Shown piece by piece: positions 23,319 through 31,960 of a DNA stretch of 42,446 bases. A program made the translations under genes and the position numbers. The stretch spans positions 1-42,446 of the forward strand of contig CAYNLI010000008.1 of the NCBI GenBank assembly GCA_964398035.1, in the 5' to 3' direction. This DNA comes from Saonia sp964398035. Lineage in GTDB: Bacteria; Bacteroidota; Bacteroidia; Flavobacteriales; Flavobacteriaceae. Every line of letters starts with the position of its first letter. Position 1 is the first letter of the stretch. The notes below the pieces were generated by a model. It did no database searches. It worked only from the letters and a program-made list of their open reading frames with translations, and was not told where the DNA came from.

Positions 23319-26300
23319 GCAATAGACAAGAATTAATTTCATTTCAAGATATAGCTTTTGATTCTGAAATAAAACCAAAAGACCTTGATGATATCAAAAG
23401 AACACTGCCTTACCTGTACCCGAAACAGCACGACAATATCGTTAAGGCTGAAACTAGATTCGAGACAGGTAAAGGGTTTATGCTTACTGACGGAACAGGA
23501 GCTGGGAAAGCGCAACCGTTAACATCTAAGATACTCACTCCAAGAGGATGGAAACTTATGGGTAAAATAAAAATTGGAGAAATGGTTATCGGATCCAATG
23601 GCAAACCCATAGAGGTTTTAGGTGTTTACCCTCAAGGAAGAAAGAAAATATATAAAGTTTCTTTCTCTGATGGTTCCAGCACAGAGTGCTGTGGAAATCA
23701 TTATTGGGAAACTCAAACTCTTCAGGAAAGAAGAAACCTTTCTAAAAGTTTGAGTTTAAATATAAGTTCAAAAAAATGGCTTCCTAAAATTAGGACAACT
23801 AAAGAATTAATTAAAACCGTCAATAAAAGACATTTTATACCAATAGTAAAACCTATTGAATATCCGAAAAGAAAATTTAAAATAAATCCTTATTTATTAG
23901 GAATTATTCTTGGAGATGGCTCTATTACGGGAAGCCAAATAACCATAACATCTATAGATGGAGAAATAATAGATAAAATATCTTCTTTTATTCCTAAAGG
24001 AAGTGAAATGTACCAAATGCCTAAAAAAGATAGATGTCCGGCTTACAGCATAAGAGCTGTAAATCATATCATTACTCGATATGGAGGTATTAATAATAAT
24101 CCCATGTTTCATTTTTTAAATCAGATGGGGTTAATGGGGACAAATAGCTCTACTAAATTTATACCTAAAGAGTATTTATTTTGTTCTGTTGAACAGAAAC
24201 TAGAGTTAATAAGAGGTTTGATGGATTCAGACGGAACTGTAGACAAAAGAAGTGGCTCGGCAATTTACACAACTATATCAAAAAAGTTGCGAAATGGTGT
24301 GGTTGAATTAGTTAATTCATTAGGTGGGGTAGCTACTGTTTCTGAAAAAACACCAACATATTGGTATGGTGGGAAAAAGAGAGAGGGTAAATTAGCCTAT
24401 AACATAACTTTAAATCTACCAGAAGGAATGAATCCTTTTTGGGTTTTTAGAAAATCTATGTTGTATAGGTTTAATTATAAATATTTACCTAAAAGAGTGA
24501 TTACATCTATAGAGTATGTCGGCTTAAAAAAAGCTCAATGTATATCAGTTGATAGCCCCAGAAGTCTTTATGTTACAGATAACCATATATTGACCCATAA
24601 CACCTTGTCCGGTTTAGGAATCATTAAAAGATTTGTTCTACAAGGAAAGGATAAAATACTTATTGTTGTTCCTACGGATCAAAAGTGTAAGGATTGGATC
24701 CTGGAAGGGCGTCATCTACAATTAGACATTAGACAGTTGCGAGATACAACCGATAGGGGATACGGCGTGTCTGTTACCACATATGCCAATATGTATCAAA
24801 ACATGGCTATTACAGGAACCCTGTACGACCTTATCGTTTATGACGAATGTCATTACCTTATTCAGAACCAGAAAGGTGAAGCTACTTCCTGTATGGCTCA
24901 ACATAAGATAATAGCTAATTTGCCCTCAGCAGCAAGAGGGAAGGCTACAGAGGCAATGCATCCCGTACCAGATTATGAAGCTTCTTATGAATGGCAGCAA
25001 ATGAAAGAAAAATGGCAGGCAAAACACACTAAGCTGTCTGAAGAATACATAGACCATACAAAAGTTTTGTTTTTGTCGGCGACACCATTTGCTTATCACA
25101 AAACTATTAAATACGTCGACGGCTGTTTGTTTGAAATAGAAGAGTTTAGGGAAGAACAGGTAGCTACATTTGCTGGATATGGAATAGCGACTGGCTTTGA
25201 AAAGTTTTTGTGTGACAACTTTGGCTACAGTATTAGATACAACAAATGCACAAAGCCAGATCATGAGATAGATTTGAATATCCTTGAGCGAGAGTTCTTT
25301 GAGAATGCAAAAAAGAAAGGTCTTGTTTCTACACAAGTATTGGAATTGGACTCTGACTACTCAAGGGAATTTATTAAAATAGATAGCTCTCTTGGGCAAG
25401 ATATAGATAACGGAATGGCTGTATTTTACAAAGAGGGCTTTGAAGATAAATATCCAACTCTTCATAAGCTCCATGAAAGAAAGTATAAATATCTTTATAT
25501 AAATCAACTGCTGGAATGTATTAAGGCCAGTCTTGTAAAGGAGCGAATTGAAAAACATCTGTATATCGGTAGGCAAGTAGTTTTGTTTCATTCATACAAT
25601 AATGCCAGGCTAACGCATCCTTTCAAGTTTGTTCCTGAAAACATGCTACTGACTGACGAAGAGTATTTAAAACACAAGCTAGAAGAGGAAATAAGAGAAT
25701 TTGAAATAGAGTATGCTTATTTATTAGATCTTGACATATCAAATCTTAAAGATGTTCGTACGACCATTAAAGAAATGTTTCCAGATGCTAATGAGTTTAA
25801 TGGTACTGTTTCAAAAAAATTAAGAAGCGTGCACATTGAAAATTTTCAAGACCCATATCATGGAGACAATATTATGATCATCCAGACAAAAGCAGGCCGT
25901 GAAGGCATAAGCTTACATGATAAGTATGGAGGGGCTGAGCGCGTTATAATTAACTTAGGGCTTCCAGTTGCTCCAACAGAAGCAATTCAGCAAGAGGGTC
26001 GTATTTATCGTAGCGGCATGGTGGGCAATGCCATTTATGAATATATATGTTTACAGACATCTTTTGAACGTAGCGCTTTTGCCAATAAAATAGCAACTAG
26101 GGCACGAACAGCTGAAAATCTTGCAATGGGCAATCTGGCACGTGATCTTGAACATGCTTTTAAAGATGGGTATGCAAATGCCAATAACAATCTTCCTAGT
26201 ATAATGCAGGGACGGGGTTCAAAAAGAACAGATAGAGTCACCAATAATATGACAACATGGGACAAGGCAAAGGCTTATTACTGGAAGCGTCAGAAGAAAA

Positions 26301-26932
26301 CAAAATACACTGCATTTTCAGGAGTAGACTATTATGGAACGCCAGAACCTCTTGGGCTTAAAATGGTTGAATGGTTAAATTGTGATCCAGGTGCCGCTTA
26401 CCTTGAACCAAGTGCTGGGCACGGTGCAATATCGAGATGGTTTCCCTCTGTTACAGAAAACGTAATGATAGAACCGTCTTACACACTTGCTTCTGAAACA
26501 AAATTAGTAAGTACGGGTAATGTTCAAAACATAAAATTTGAAGATTATTATATTGGAAATAAATTTGAAGGTATAGTTATGAATCCTCCATTTGGTGTTG
26601 GAGGGAAAACGGCGGTAGAACATCTTACCAAGGCGCTTGGGCATATTCGATATAAAAAGGATAGTTATATATATTGTATTGTTCCAACAGGAGGGATGTG
26701 TCAAAAAAGACTGGAGACGATGTACGAGTCCAGAAGTTTCCTTCACTATAGACTTGCGGGAGAATTATTATTACCAGAATGTACATTTAAAAGAGCTGGA
26801 ACAACCGCTAAATGCAAGATACTTAAATTAGTAAAGAACTGTACTGACGACAATGTTTATGATAAAATAGACTTGTCTCATTGCAAGGATATCAACGAAC
26901 TATTCGATGAACTGGAAACCCTAATATTTTAA
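23315..26932 (+). CDS. SF2 helicase fused to DNA methyltransferase-like domain, with intein
   Basis: 1205 residues as encoded, 841 after removal of the intein at residues 66-429. Helicase motifs: Walker A GTGAGK (60-65) completed by Thr430; motif II DECH (about 509); SATPF (about 588); AGREGISL and QQEGRIYRSGM (motifs V and VI, about 860-900). The C-terminal part has a SAM-binding-like EPSAGHGAISRWF (about 1030) and NPPFG (about 1090), the NPPF catalytic motif of amino-methyltransferases. Helicase-methylase fusions of this kind occur in phages and mobile elements and may modify DNA or protect it from restriction. It leads the primase and PRTRC genes in one rightward run. Confidence 0.9.
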   Translation: MSNRQELISFQDIAFDSEIKPKDLDDIKRTLPYLYPKQHDNIVKAETRFETGKGFMLTDGTGAGKAQPLTSKILTPRGWKLMGKIKIGEMVIGSNGKPIEVLGVYPQGRKKIYKVSFSDGSSTECCGNHYWETQTLQERRNLSKSLSLNISSKKWLPKIRTTKELIKTVNKRHFIPIVKPIEYPKRKFKINPYLLGIILGDGSITGSQITITSIDGEIIDKISSFIPKGSEMYQMPKKDRCPAYSIRAVNHIITRYGGINNNPMFHFLNQMGLMGTNSSTKFIPKEYLFCSVEQKLELIRGLMDSDGTVDKRSGSAIYTTISKKLRNGVVELVNSLGGVATVSEKTPTYWYGGKKREGKLAYNITLNLPEGMNPFWVFRKSMLYRFNYKYLPKRVITSIEYVGLKKAQCISVDSPRSLYVTDNHILTHNTLSGLGIIKRFVLQGKDKILIVVPTDQKCKDWILEGRHLQLDIRQLRDTTDRGYGVSVTTYANMYQNMAITGTLYDLIVYDECHYLIQNQKGEATSCMAQHKIIANLPSAARGKATEAMHPVPDYEASYEWQQMKEKWQAKHTKLSEEYIDHTKVLFLSATPFAYHKTIKYVDGCLFEIEEFREEQVATFAGYGIATGFEKFLCDNFGYSIRYNKCTKPDHEIDLNILEREFFENAKKKGLVSTQVLELDSDYSREFIKIDSSLGQDIDNGMAVFYKEGFEDKYPTLHKLHERKYKYLYINQLLECIKASLVKERIEKHLYIGRQVVLFHSYNNARLTHPFKFVPENMLLTDEEYLKHKLEEEIREFEIEYAYLLDLDISNLKDVRTTIKEMFPDANEFNGTVSKKLRSVHIENFQDPYHGDNIMIIQTKAGREGISLHDKYGGAERVIINLGLPVAPTEAIQQEGRIYRSGMVGNAIYEYICLQTSFERSAFANKIATRARTAENLAMGNLARDLEHAFKDGYANANNNLPSIMQGRGSKRTDRVTNNMTTWDKAKAYYWKRQKKTKYTAFSGVDYYGTPEPLGLKMVEWLNCDPGAAYLEPSAGHGAISRWFPSVTENVMIEPSYTLASETKLVSTGNVQNIKFEDYYIGNKFEGIVMNPPFGVGGKTAVEHLTKALGHIRYKKDSYIYCIVPTGGMCQKRLETMYESRSFLHYRLAGELLLPECTFKRAGTTAKCKILKLVKNCTDDNVYDKIDLSHCKDINELFDELETLIF
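23510..24601 (+). other. Class 3-type intein with LAGLIDADG homing endonuclease
   Basis: 364 residues between Lys65 and Thr430, splitting the Walker A Lys from its Thr. It begins with Ala instead of Cys or Ser, which is not an N-terminal nucleophile. It has Trp131 two residues after block B His129 (GNHYWETQ), Cys409 at the block F position in QCISVDSPRSLYVTD, and Thr427 before the terminal His-Asn: together the Trp-Cys-Thr triad that defines class 3 inteins. Two endonuclease helices, YLLGIILGDGSI and LIRGLMDSDGTV, lie between. Splicing would restore the P-loop, so helicase activity depends on it. Confidence 0.9.
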
Positions 26933-26934
26933 TT

Positions 26935-27300
26935 ATGAAAAAAAGAAAAAACTCTAAAAAAGCTTACAAAGAGTGGATTGCCCAACTTCCTTTAAATGCC
27001 AAGGAGTCAGTTGGGTTTTGTGAACAAACAGCGAGGTGGATATTTTCAGATGCATTTATACTTGGTCAAAATTATAAACCCGAAAAGAAAAGTCTTAAAA
27101 AACTCTGTAAAAAACATGGGTTTAAAGAAGATTATGAGTATTATAATTATATAGCTGATTTTGCATTTTATGGGCATGAAAAAACCGTAAAAAATCTTTT
27201 CAAGTCACTAAGAATAAAAGATGCTATTGGTTTTTTACGTTATATCAAGGAATTTAGATCTAATAATACGGATGCTATTTTAAAAATTATTCATCCTTAA
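26935..27300 (+). CDS. Unknown protein between helicase and primase
   Basis: 121 residues, basic and helical (MKKRKNSKKAYKEWIAQLPL; LKKLCKKHGFKEDYEYYNY). No motif recognised. Two bases separate it from the helicase stop. Confidence 0.5.
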   Translation: MKKRKNSKKAYKEWIAQLPLNAKESVGFCEQTARWIFSDAFILGQNYKPEKKSLKKLCKKHGFKEDYEYYNYIADFAFYGHEKTVKNLFKSLRIKDAIGFLRYIKEFRSNNTDAILKIIHP

Positions 27301-27304
27301 AGAT

Positions 27305-28246
27305 TTGAGAACTTCACAAGCAGCCATGGGAAAGTGGCATGAAATATTAGATCATTACGGACTTCCTGAAATAACAGGAAACAAACATTTTAATGGTCCA
27401 TGTCCGTTATGCGGGAAAAAGAAAAAGTTTCGTATCGATAACAAGAGTGACATGGGCACATGGATATGCATCTGTGGAGCTGGGGGCGGCATAGAACTTG
27501 TCGTAGAAAAGACAGGTAGGGATTATAGCGAGATATGTAGTGAGATTGACGAGCTTATTGGCAACAAGTCAGATGCCAATACTGAAATGATAATGTTGCG
27601 AAATGCTCATGAAAATAAGCTAAAGGAGTTTTTTAAGATGCAAGAAATTCCAAACACCCCTGTAGAATATTATTTAAAGTCAAGAGGTATAAACTTACTT
27701 CCCACAAGTTCACTGAGATTTTCACAAAAAGAATTTTCAGGCTATGGCTCCCCAGAAATGCCAGCTATGTACGGAATAGCAACAACGAACAAGAACCAAA
27801 TTATCTACAACCATTGTACATATCTTATTGGTTGTGAAAAAGCGAGAATAGAAGCTCCTAAGAAGATGTTCACCGTTAGACAGTATTCAGGGTCAACAGC
27901 TATTAAATTATTCAACAGCGCTGATAAAATGGGCATATCAGAAGGAATAGAGTCAGCACTTTCCGCTGCACAATTATATTCTATTCCTGTCTGGTCAACA
28001 ATAAATAGTGGGTTCATGAAGAAATTTAGAGCGCCCGACGACGTGGTCCATCTTGTTATTTATGCCGACAATGACACTAACGGCACTGGATTAGAAGCTG
28101 CTTTCGCTTGCGGAAGGAGCAACATATTACGAAATCCAAAAACAAGAAGTGTTGAAATAATATGGCCATTGGAAACTGGTGATTTCAATGACATATTGAT
28201 TAATAAAATTTCAGCTGAAACTAGAAGCTGGACATTAACAAAGTAA
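27305..28246 (+). CDS. P4-type primase, zinc ribbon and Toprim domains
   Basis: 313 residues. The N-terminus matches the zinc-ribbon region of phage P4 alpha-type primases: MGKWHEILDHYGLPE, GPCPLCGKKKKFRID (Cys33, Cys36) and GTWICICGAGGGIE (Cys55, Cys57). The second pair is C-x-C instead of the usual C-x2-C. A Toprim domain follows with ISEGIESALSA (about 211-221) and VIYADND (about 248-254). The TTG start at 27305 is kept since residues before Met8 (SQAAMGKW) align with the family; ATG 27326 is the alternative. There is no helicase domain, so it probably works with another helicase. Confidence 0.85.
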   Translation: MRTSQAAMGKWHEILDHYGLPEITGNKHFNGPCPLCGKKKKFRIDNKSDMGTWICICGAGGGIELVVEKTGRDYSEICSEIDELIGNKSDANTEMIMLRNAHENKLKEFFKMQEIPNTPVEYYLKSRGINLLPTSSLRFSQKEFSGYGSPEMPAMYGIATTNKNQIIYNHCTYLIGCEKARIEAPKKMFTVRQYSGSTAIKLFNSADKMGISEGIESALSAAQLYSIPVWSTINSGFMKKFRAPDDVVHLVIYADNDTNGTGLEAAFACGRSNILRNPKTRSVEIIWPLETGDFNDILINKISAETRSWTLTK

Positions 28247-28257
28247 ATTTTAATTTT

Positions 28258-29892
28258 ATGATAGTAGCACACAAAAAGTATTTAGAAAGCCAAGGATGGG
28301 CCTTGGACAAGTTTTTAGTTTTCAATGCACAAATGACCCATATTGCAACACAATTGGAAGGGTCTGGAATGTGTTGTGTACCCATAAGCGAATCGGATGG
28401 CCTGGGTAAAGGGTTTTCTATTGTACAGAAGCGATGGGCAGAAGCCAATAACCTTATGGTTCCTTACAAGGAGTGGATGCCCCAATCGGATATTCAAGAA
28501 GACGGAAAAGCAATGATGCCGACAATGACTCCTGACAAACCAAGTGTCCCTCCTGCTCCTGTGGAAAACAACGCTTTAAGCGAGCTGGATAATTTTTCAG
28601 CTAATCAAGATGGAATTCAGGATTTACCAACGGCACCGACGGAAGAAGCTCCTTTTCCCAATGTAGAGAAAAGAGTCCCAATATCACCACCTGTTCCAAA
28701 TCCAAAAGTACTTGTTGAATTGACAGCTGAGGATTGGGCAATTAAAATAGCTATGATAGCTGAAGGATTAAATTTGAATGTCGCCTCGGCTAGATTTAGC
28801 CTTACAGGAAAACTTGGTTTTGCAAGTAACGGAAAATATGAAGTCTATCTTAATGAGTCTGAAGACAGAGCCATAAGTAAAAGTGTTGTCACCTATATGA
28901 ACAACGATGCCATGGGCTTTGTTCAATATGTGGCTAAATGTATGGTGTCTCCGTGGAGTCCAGAAACCCATAGAGGGCATATTGCAAACAGGTCAATGGA
29001 TGAGGTTGTTCCAGAGGTTGTAGAAGAAATCACTATTGTAACCAAAGAAGAAGAGGTAACTTCTATGGGTTATGAGCAAAATTCAGTTCCAGATATTCTT
29101 CCAGTCGAAAAAGAAGTTGTTGAGGTTCAAACAAAGCAATCTATGACAATCGACGAAAAAGTTGCTGAATTTACGGATCTTGGTTATGAGTACAATAAGA
29201 AAAAGAAAATGTTCAAACTTTCTGCAAATCTTAATGTATCTGTAGCAAGTCTTGATTTAATTCCAGATTCTGAATGGAAAGCTTATAAGGAAAAATGTCA
29301 AGCCAACTATAAAGCTACTTTGCAAAAAGTGGAGCAAATGGATGTCGTGGTTGAGCTTGTAAAAGAAGAGGAGGTTGCTGGAAAGAAAGCTGAATCAGAA
29401 CATCTTGTTAGTCGTTCAATTGTTGGAACGGGTTTCTTTTCAAGACTGTTGTCCTATAAGTTTCACAAAGTATCTCTTACATTTGTAAGGATTGATGCTG
29501 AAAGATTTAGACTTGAGGTCAAGCCAAGTTCTGAGATGAAAGACGCTGCATTGTTGGACCTTGCCCCAATGAACCTTACGGGAACGGCTGAAGAATTTGA
29601 CAAAGGGTTCTTTTCTGAAATAGATAAGCCGTTGGCAGAATCGTCTAAATTGTTTGGTCAGGCTGATAAATACTTGAAAGACCTCAAGGCCGCAGAAAAG
29701 AAAACGAAGATGATTAAAGATCACGAGGGCAATTTAAAGAAAGTACTTGATCATGCTGAGAAGTATGCTGGCGGGGACAAGACCACGGAAGCTACTTTGA
29801 AAAAGAATTGGAACGCTGTGCTTGCACTTGATCCGAAAAACAAGAAAGCCTTAGAGGCGATGAATGAAATAAGCAGTCCTAAAATATTGTAA
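28258..29892 (+). CDS. PRTRC-E-like protein with long N-terminal extension
   Basis: 544 residues. The last 155 fit PRTRC system protein E: FFSRLLSYKFHKVSLTFVRI, then DLAPMNLTGTAEEFDKGFFS, PLAESSKLFGQADKYLKDL and a Lys-rich helical end (about residues 390-500). PRTRC-E is usually a short protein, so the first 380 residues are an extension: an N-terminal piece (MIVAHKKYLESQGWALDKFL), a Pro/Glu linker, a globular part around 150-240 and another around 295-360, none recognised. PRTRC-E precedes PRTRC-C in known cassettes, as here. Its molecular role is not established. Possibly it is a scaffold for the Ubl system. Confidence 0.7.
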   Translation: MIVAHKKYLESQGWALDKFLVFNAQMTHIATQLEGSGMCCVPISESDGLGKGFSIVQKRWAEANNLMVPYKEWMPQSDIQEDGKAMMPTMTPDKPSVPPAPVENNALSELDNFSANQDGIQDLPTAPTEEAPFPNVEKRVPISPPVPNPKVLVELTAEDWAIKIAMIAEGLNLNVASARFSLTGKLGFASNGKYEVYLNESEDRAISKSVVTYMNNDAMGFVQYVAKCMVSPWSPETHRGHIANRSMDEVVPEVVEEITIVTKEEEVTSMGYEQNSVPDILPVEKEVVEVQTKQSMTIDEKVAEFTDLGYEYNKKKKMFKLSANLNVSVASLDLIPDSEWKAYKEKCQANYKATLQKVEQMDVVVELVKEEEVAGKKAESEHLVSRSIVGTGFFSRLLSYKFHKVSLTFVRIDAERFRLEVKPSSEMKDAALLDLAPMNLTGTAEEFDKGFFSEIDKPLAESSKLFGQADKYLKDLKAAEKKTKMIKDHEGNLKKVLDHAEKYAGGDKTTEATLKKNWNAVLALDPKNKKALEAMNEISSPKIL

Positions 29893-29894
29893 TC

Positions 29895-30038
29895 ATGGCC
29901 AAAACAATAAAACAATGCTTAAATGAAGAAGCTAAAAACAATGATTGGGTTGATTTTCAAGATGTCGTTTTTAATGCTGTTCATAGAAGGACTATTTTAA
30001 GTATTGTAGAAACCGCAATAGATAATTTTGAAAATTAA
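29895..30038 (+). CDS. Tiny unknown protein inside the PRTRC cassette
   Basis: 47 residues (MAKTIKQCLNEEAKNNDWVD and a helical remainder). It starts 2 bases after the previous stop and ends 5 bases before the Ubl gene, matching the operon spacing. Not recognised. Confidence 0.45.
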   Translation: MAKTIKQCLNEEAKNNDWVDFQDVVFNAVHRRTILSIVETAIDNFEN

Positions 30039-30043
30039 GAATT

Positions 30044-30253
30044 ATGGCTTTAATAAAAACAGCGATTAAAAGGGAGTTCAAGTATAAAGGAAAAATACTT
30101 GACGACATACCCGGCTTTACAGAGCAAGAGGTTTTGAAACATTACGCCTCAACAAATCCCGAATTGGTAAATGCTAAATTCCAATACAAGGGGATGACAA
30201 AAAGTGGTATTCAACAATATGAATTTATTACTGATGCAGGAACAAACGGATGA
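30044..30253 (+). CDS. PRTRC-C, prokaryotic ubiquitin-like protein
   Basis: 69 residues matching PRTRC system protein C from end to end: MALIKTAIKREFKYKGKILD, PGFTEQEVLKHYASTNPELV and YEFITDAGTNG. The family has been described as a prokaryotic ubiquitin relative, linked in operons to E1-like and E2-like genes. The protein ends in a single Gly (GTNG), the place where E1 would adenylate a ubiquitin-like tail; no processing is needed since Gly is the last residue. It overlaps the next reading frame by ATGA. Target attachment is inferred, not shown. Confidence 0.85.
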   Translation: MALIKTAIKREFKYKGKILDDIPGFTEQEVLKHYASTNPELVNAKFQYKGMTKSGIQQYEFITDAGTNG

Positions 30254-31364
30254 CTCTAAAACAGAAGATAGCTCAGTTCAAGTTACAGCCAGAAATAGAG
30301 TCGGAAGGACTACTGGAGGAAATGGTGGCGAGATCAACAGCGAGGATAGAGGCAAGGGGAGAGAAGTTTTTAACATTAAAAAACTCGAACAACATCTTCC
30401 TGGTCTAAAACAGATATATCCAATTAAACAAAAAGGGCTCTCCAAACGGGGGGCTCTTTTGTATTTAGAAACTATGCTCGTTTATTATCCAGAGTTTGAA
30501 AATATTGTATTTTCTGAAGAAACAACGCTAAATGAAGTCATTGCCCATGTTGTTGATTGTGTTGATGAAGATTATGGATACAACGAACACTTGCATACTA
30601 TTCAGCAATACAAAAGCATTAAAGAAGACCTAAGCAATAAAATATTTATATTTCCAATATCCTGTATTTGGAATCTTGAAAACCTTGTGGACAGGAAGTT
30701 CTTTGGAGAGCTTGTTCATTGTTTGAAGCGTTACGTGAACATGGTCAATGATGAAAATTGGATTTGTGATGAATATATGTCTTTAGCCAATTCAGGAGAA
30801 GGGTGTAGAGAGATGGTTTCTAAGAAATCAAGTAATGATTATGCTAAAACAATTGAGGGGGTTAGAAGATATAAAAATTATAAACCAACAAAAGAAGAGC
30901 TTGAAATACTGAATTCTTTGAACGACGTGGTTAACTCTTTGTGGTGTGGAGAACATTTAATGTCGACAGTCGCTGAAGAGTATGTTTATCAGGAAGTACT
31001 TCAAGATAGATATGGACAGAACGAAGGGCCGTATGATGACGCAGAGCTCTTGTCGAATTCGTACAGGCAAAAATTCTTTTTTACAGACTGTCCCGATCAA
31101 AACAATATAGATTACTCTGGAAGAGAAGGGTCGAAGCTTACTCTTTTTTATTTTGAATACTTTGATAATCAATTGAATGAATGTATGATTTCCGCTCACA
31201 TGGAAGTTAGAACAGATTTTCCTTTAAGCGGAGTAAAGGAGGCTGTTGATGAAGAGTCCGAAGAAATGTATTTTCAATATTTTAAAGAATTTTATAAGAT
31301 AATCGATAAACTTGAAAAGTTATGTCAAACATTAACATCTCAACAAGAGAAATTATTACAATAA
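30250..31364 (+). CDS. PRTRC-F candidate, two frames joined by apparent -1 frameshift
   Basis: The frame that starts at ATG 30250, ATGA-coupled to the Ubl gene, runs 52 codons and stops at 30408. At 30378-30384 it contains A_AAA_AAC, the classic slippery heptamer in the right phase (TTA AAA AAC). A -1 slip enters the long frame (KKLEQHLPGLKQIY onward) that is open to 31364, giving 371 residues. Without a slip the long frame could start at 30204, 30219 or 30234, but that N-terminus is Gly/Arg-rich and overlaps the Ubl gene, or at ATG 30474. A missing A in the six-A run would also join the frames. The PRTRC-F name rests on position between C and B; the body is helical and has no motif that I recognise. 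Confidence 0.55.
30431..30460 (+). terminator. 13-pair RNA hairpin with T tail inside the cassette
   Basis: AAAAGGGCTCTCC, loop AAAC and GGGGGGCTCTTTT pair over 13 positions, three of them G-U, ending in TTTT. It looks like a terminator or a pausing structure. It lies 46 bases after the slippery heptamer, which is farther than the usual stimulator of frameshifting. Confidence 0.5.
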
Positions 31365-31960
31365 AAGGGGCTATAATGCTTTATACCAATAATTTTGCTG
31401 AGTATAGAGCGATATTGAAAAATAAATTCTTACCAGCAACACCGCTTACCGAGTCCGTAATAAAGAACCTCATAGAGGGAATGCATGTAAAGAACACAAA
31501 GCTTTTCTTTAAAGGGCTTATCCCCTCTAATTGCAGATATGTTTCCGCTTATCCAGATCCTCACATTATGTGGACCGTTCCAGAAGGCATTAAGCCCTTG
31601 GTTCATACGCAGAAGAAATATAATGGGGATTATTATTATCCCAATATTTTTTTCAACCTTATTGGAAATGAATTAAGTGTCTACTCTTATAAAAAGTGGA
31701 AGGGATTGGACACAAAACTGTACGCTTGTAATTTACCAAATTCTTATGCGGACGGAAAATTTTGTTGGGGAACCGCTGAAATGGACGTAGAGAGTTGTGA
31801 GACTTGGGAAGAAGTAATGGCAATGGGTTATAATAAATTATTCAACAGCAAGTTCAGTCATATTCTGAAAGTGTCTTCTCTTGGGAATCAAAAGGACGCG
31901 AAGTCTTTTGATTATAAAATATTTAAAAAACATATAGATAAAGTAGATGGATTACTATAA
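31322..31960 (+). CDS. PRTRC-B, E2-like conjugating protein
   Basis: 212 residues matching PRTRC system protein B (prokaryotic E2 family D): TIKGAIMLYTNNF at the start, YYYPNIFFNLIGNELSVYSY in the middle, then TKLYACNLPNSYADGKFCWG. Cys148 in KFCWGTAEM is the candidate active site, in the place where the family has its E2-like Cys. Start 31322 is preferred over Met19 (31376) because the family has a strand before ALMLY-type residues, and it gives a 43-base overlap with the preceding gene. The role expected from E2 relatives is to accept the Ubl from E1 as a thioester. Confidence 0.8.
   Translation: MSNINISTREIITIKGAIMLYTNNFAEYRAILKNKFLPATPLTESVIKNLIEGMHVKNTKLFFKGLIPSNCRYVSAYPDPHIMWTVPEGIKPLVHTQKKYNGDYYYPNIFFNLIGNELSVYSYKKWKGLDTKLYACNLPNSYADGKFCWGTAEMDVESCETWEEVMAMGYNKLFNSKFSHILKVSSLGNQKDAKSFDYKIFKKHIDKVDGLL

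Noticed and set aside
30204..30377. Start of the PRTRC-F candidate at 30204, 30219 or 30234
   Set aside because: This section overlaps the Ubl gene and reads as Gly/Arg-rich low-quality protein; the ATGA-coupled frame from 30250 is the better coding candidate.
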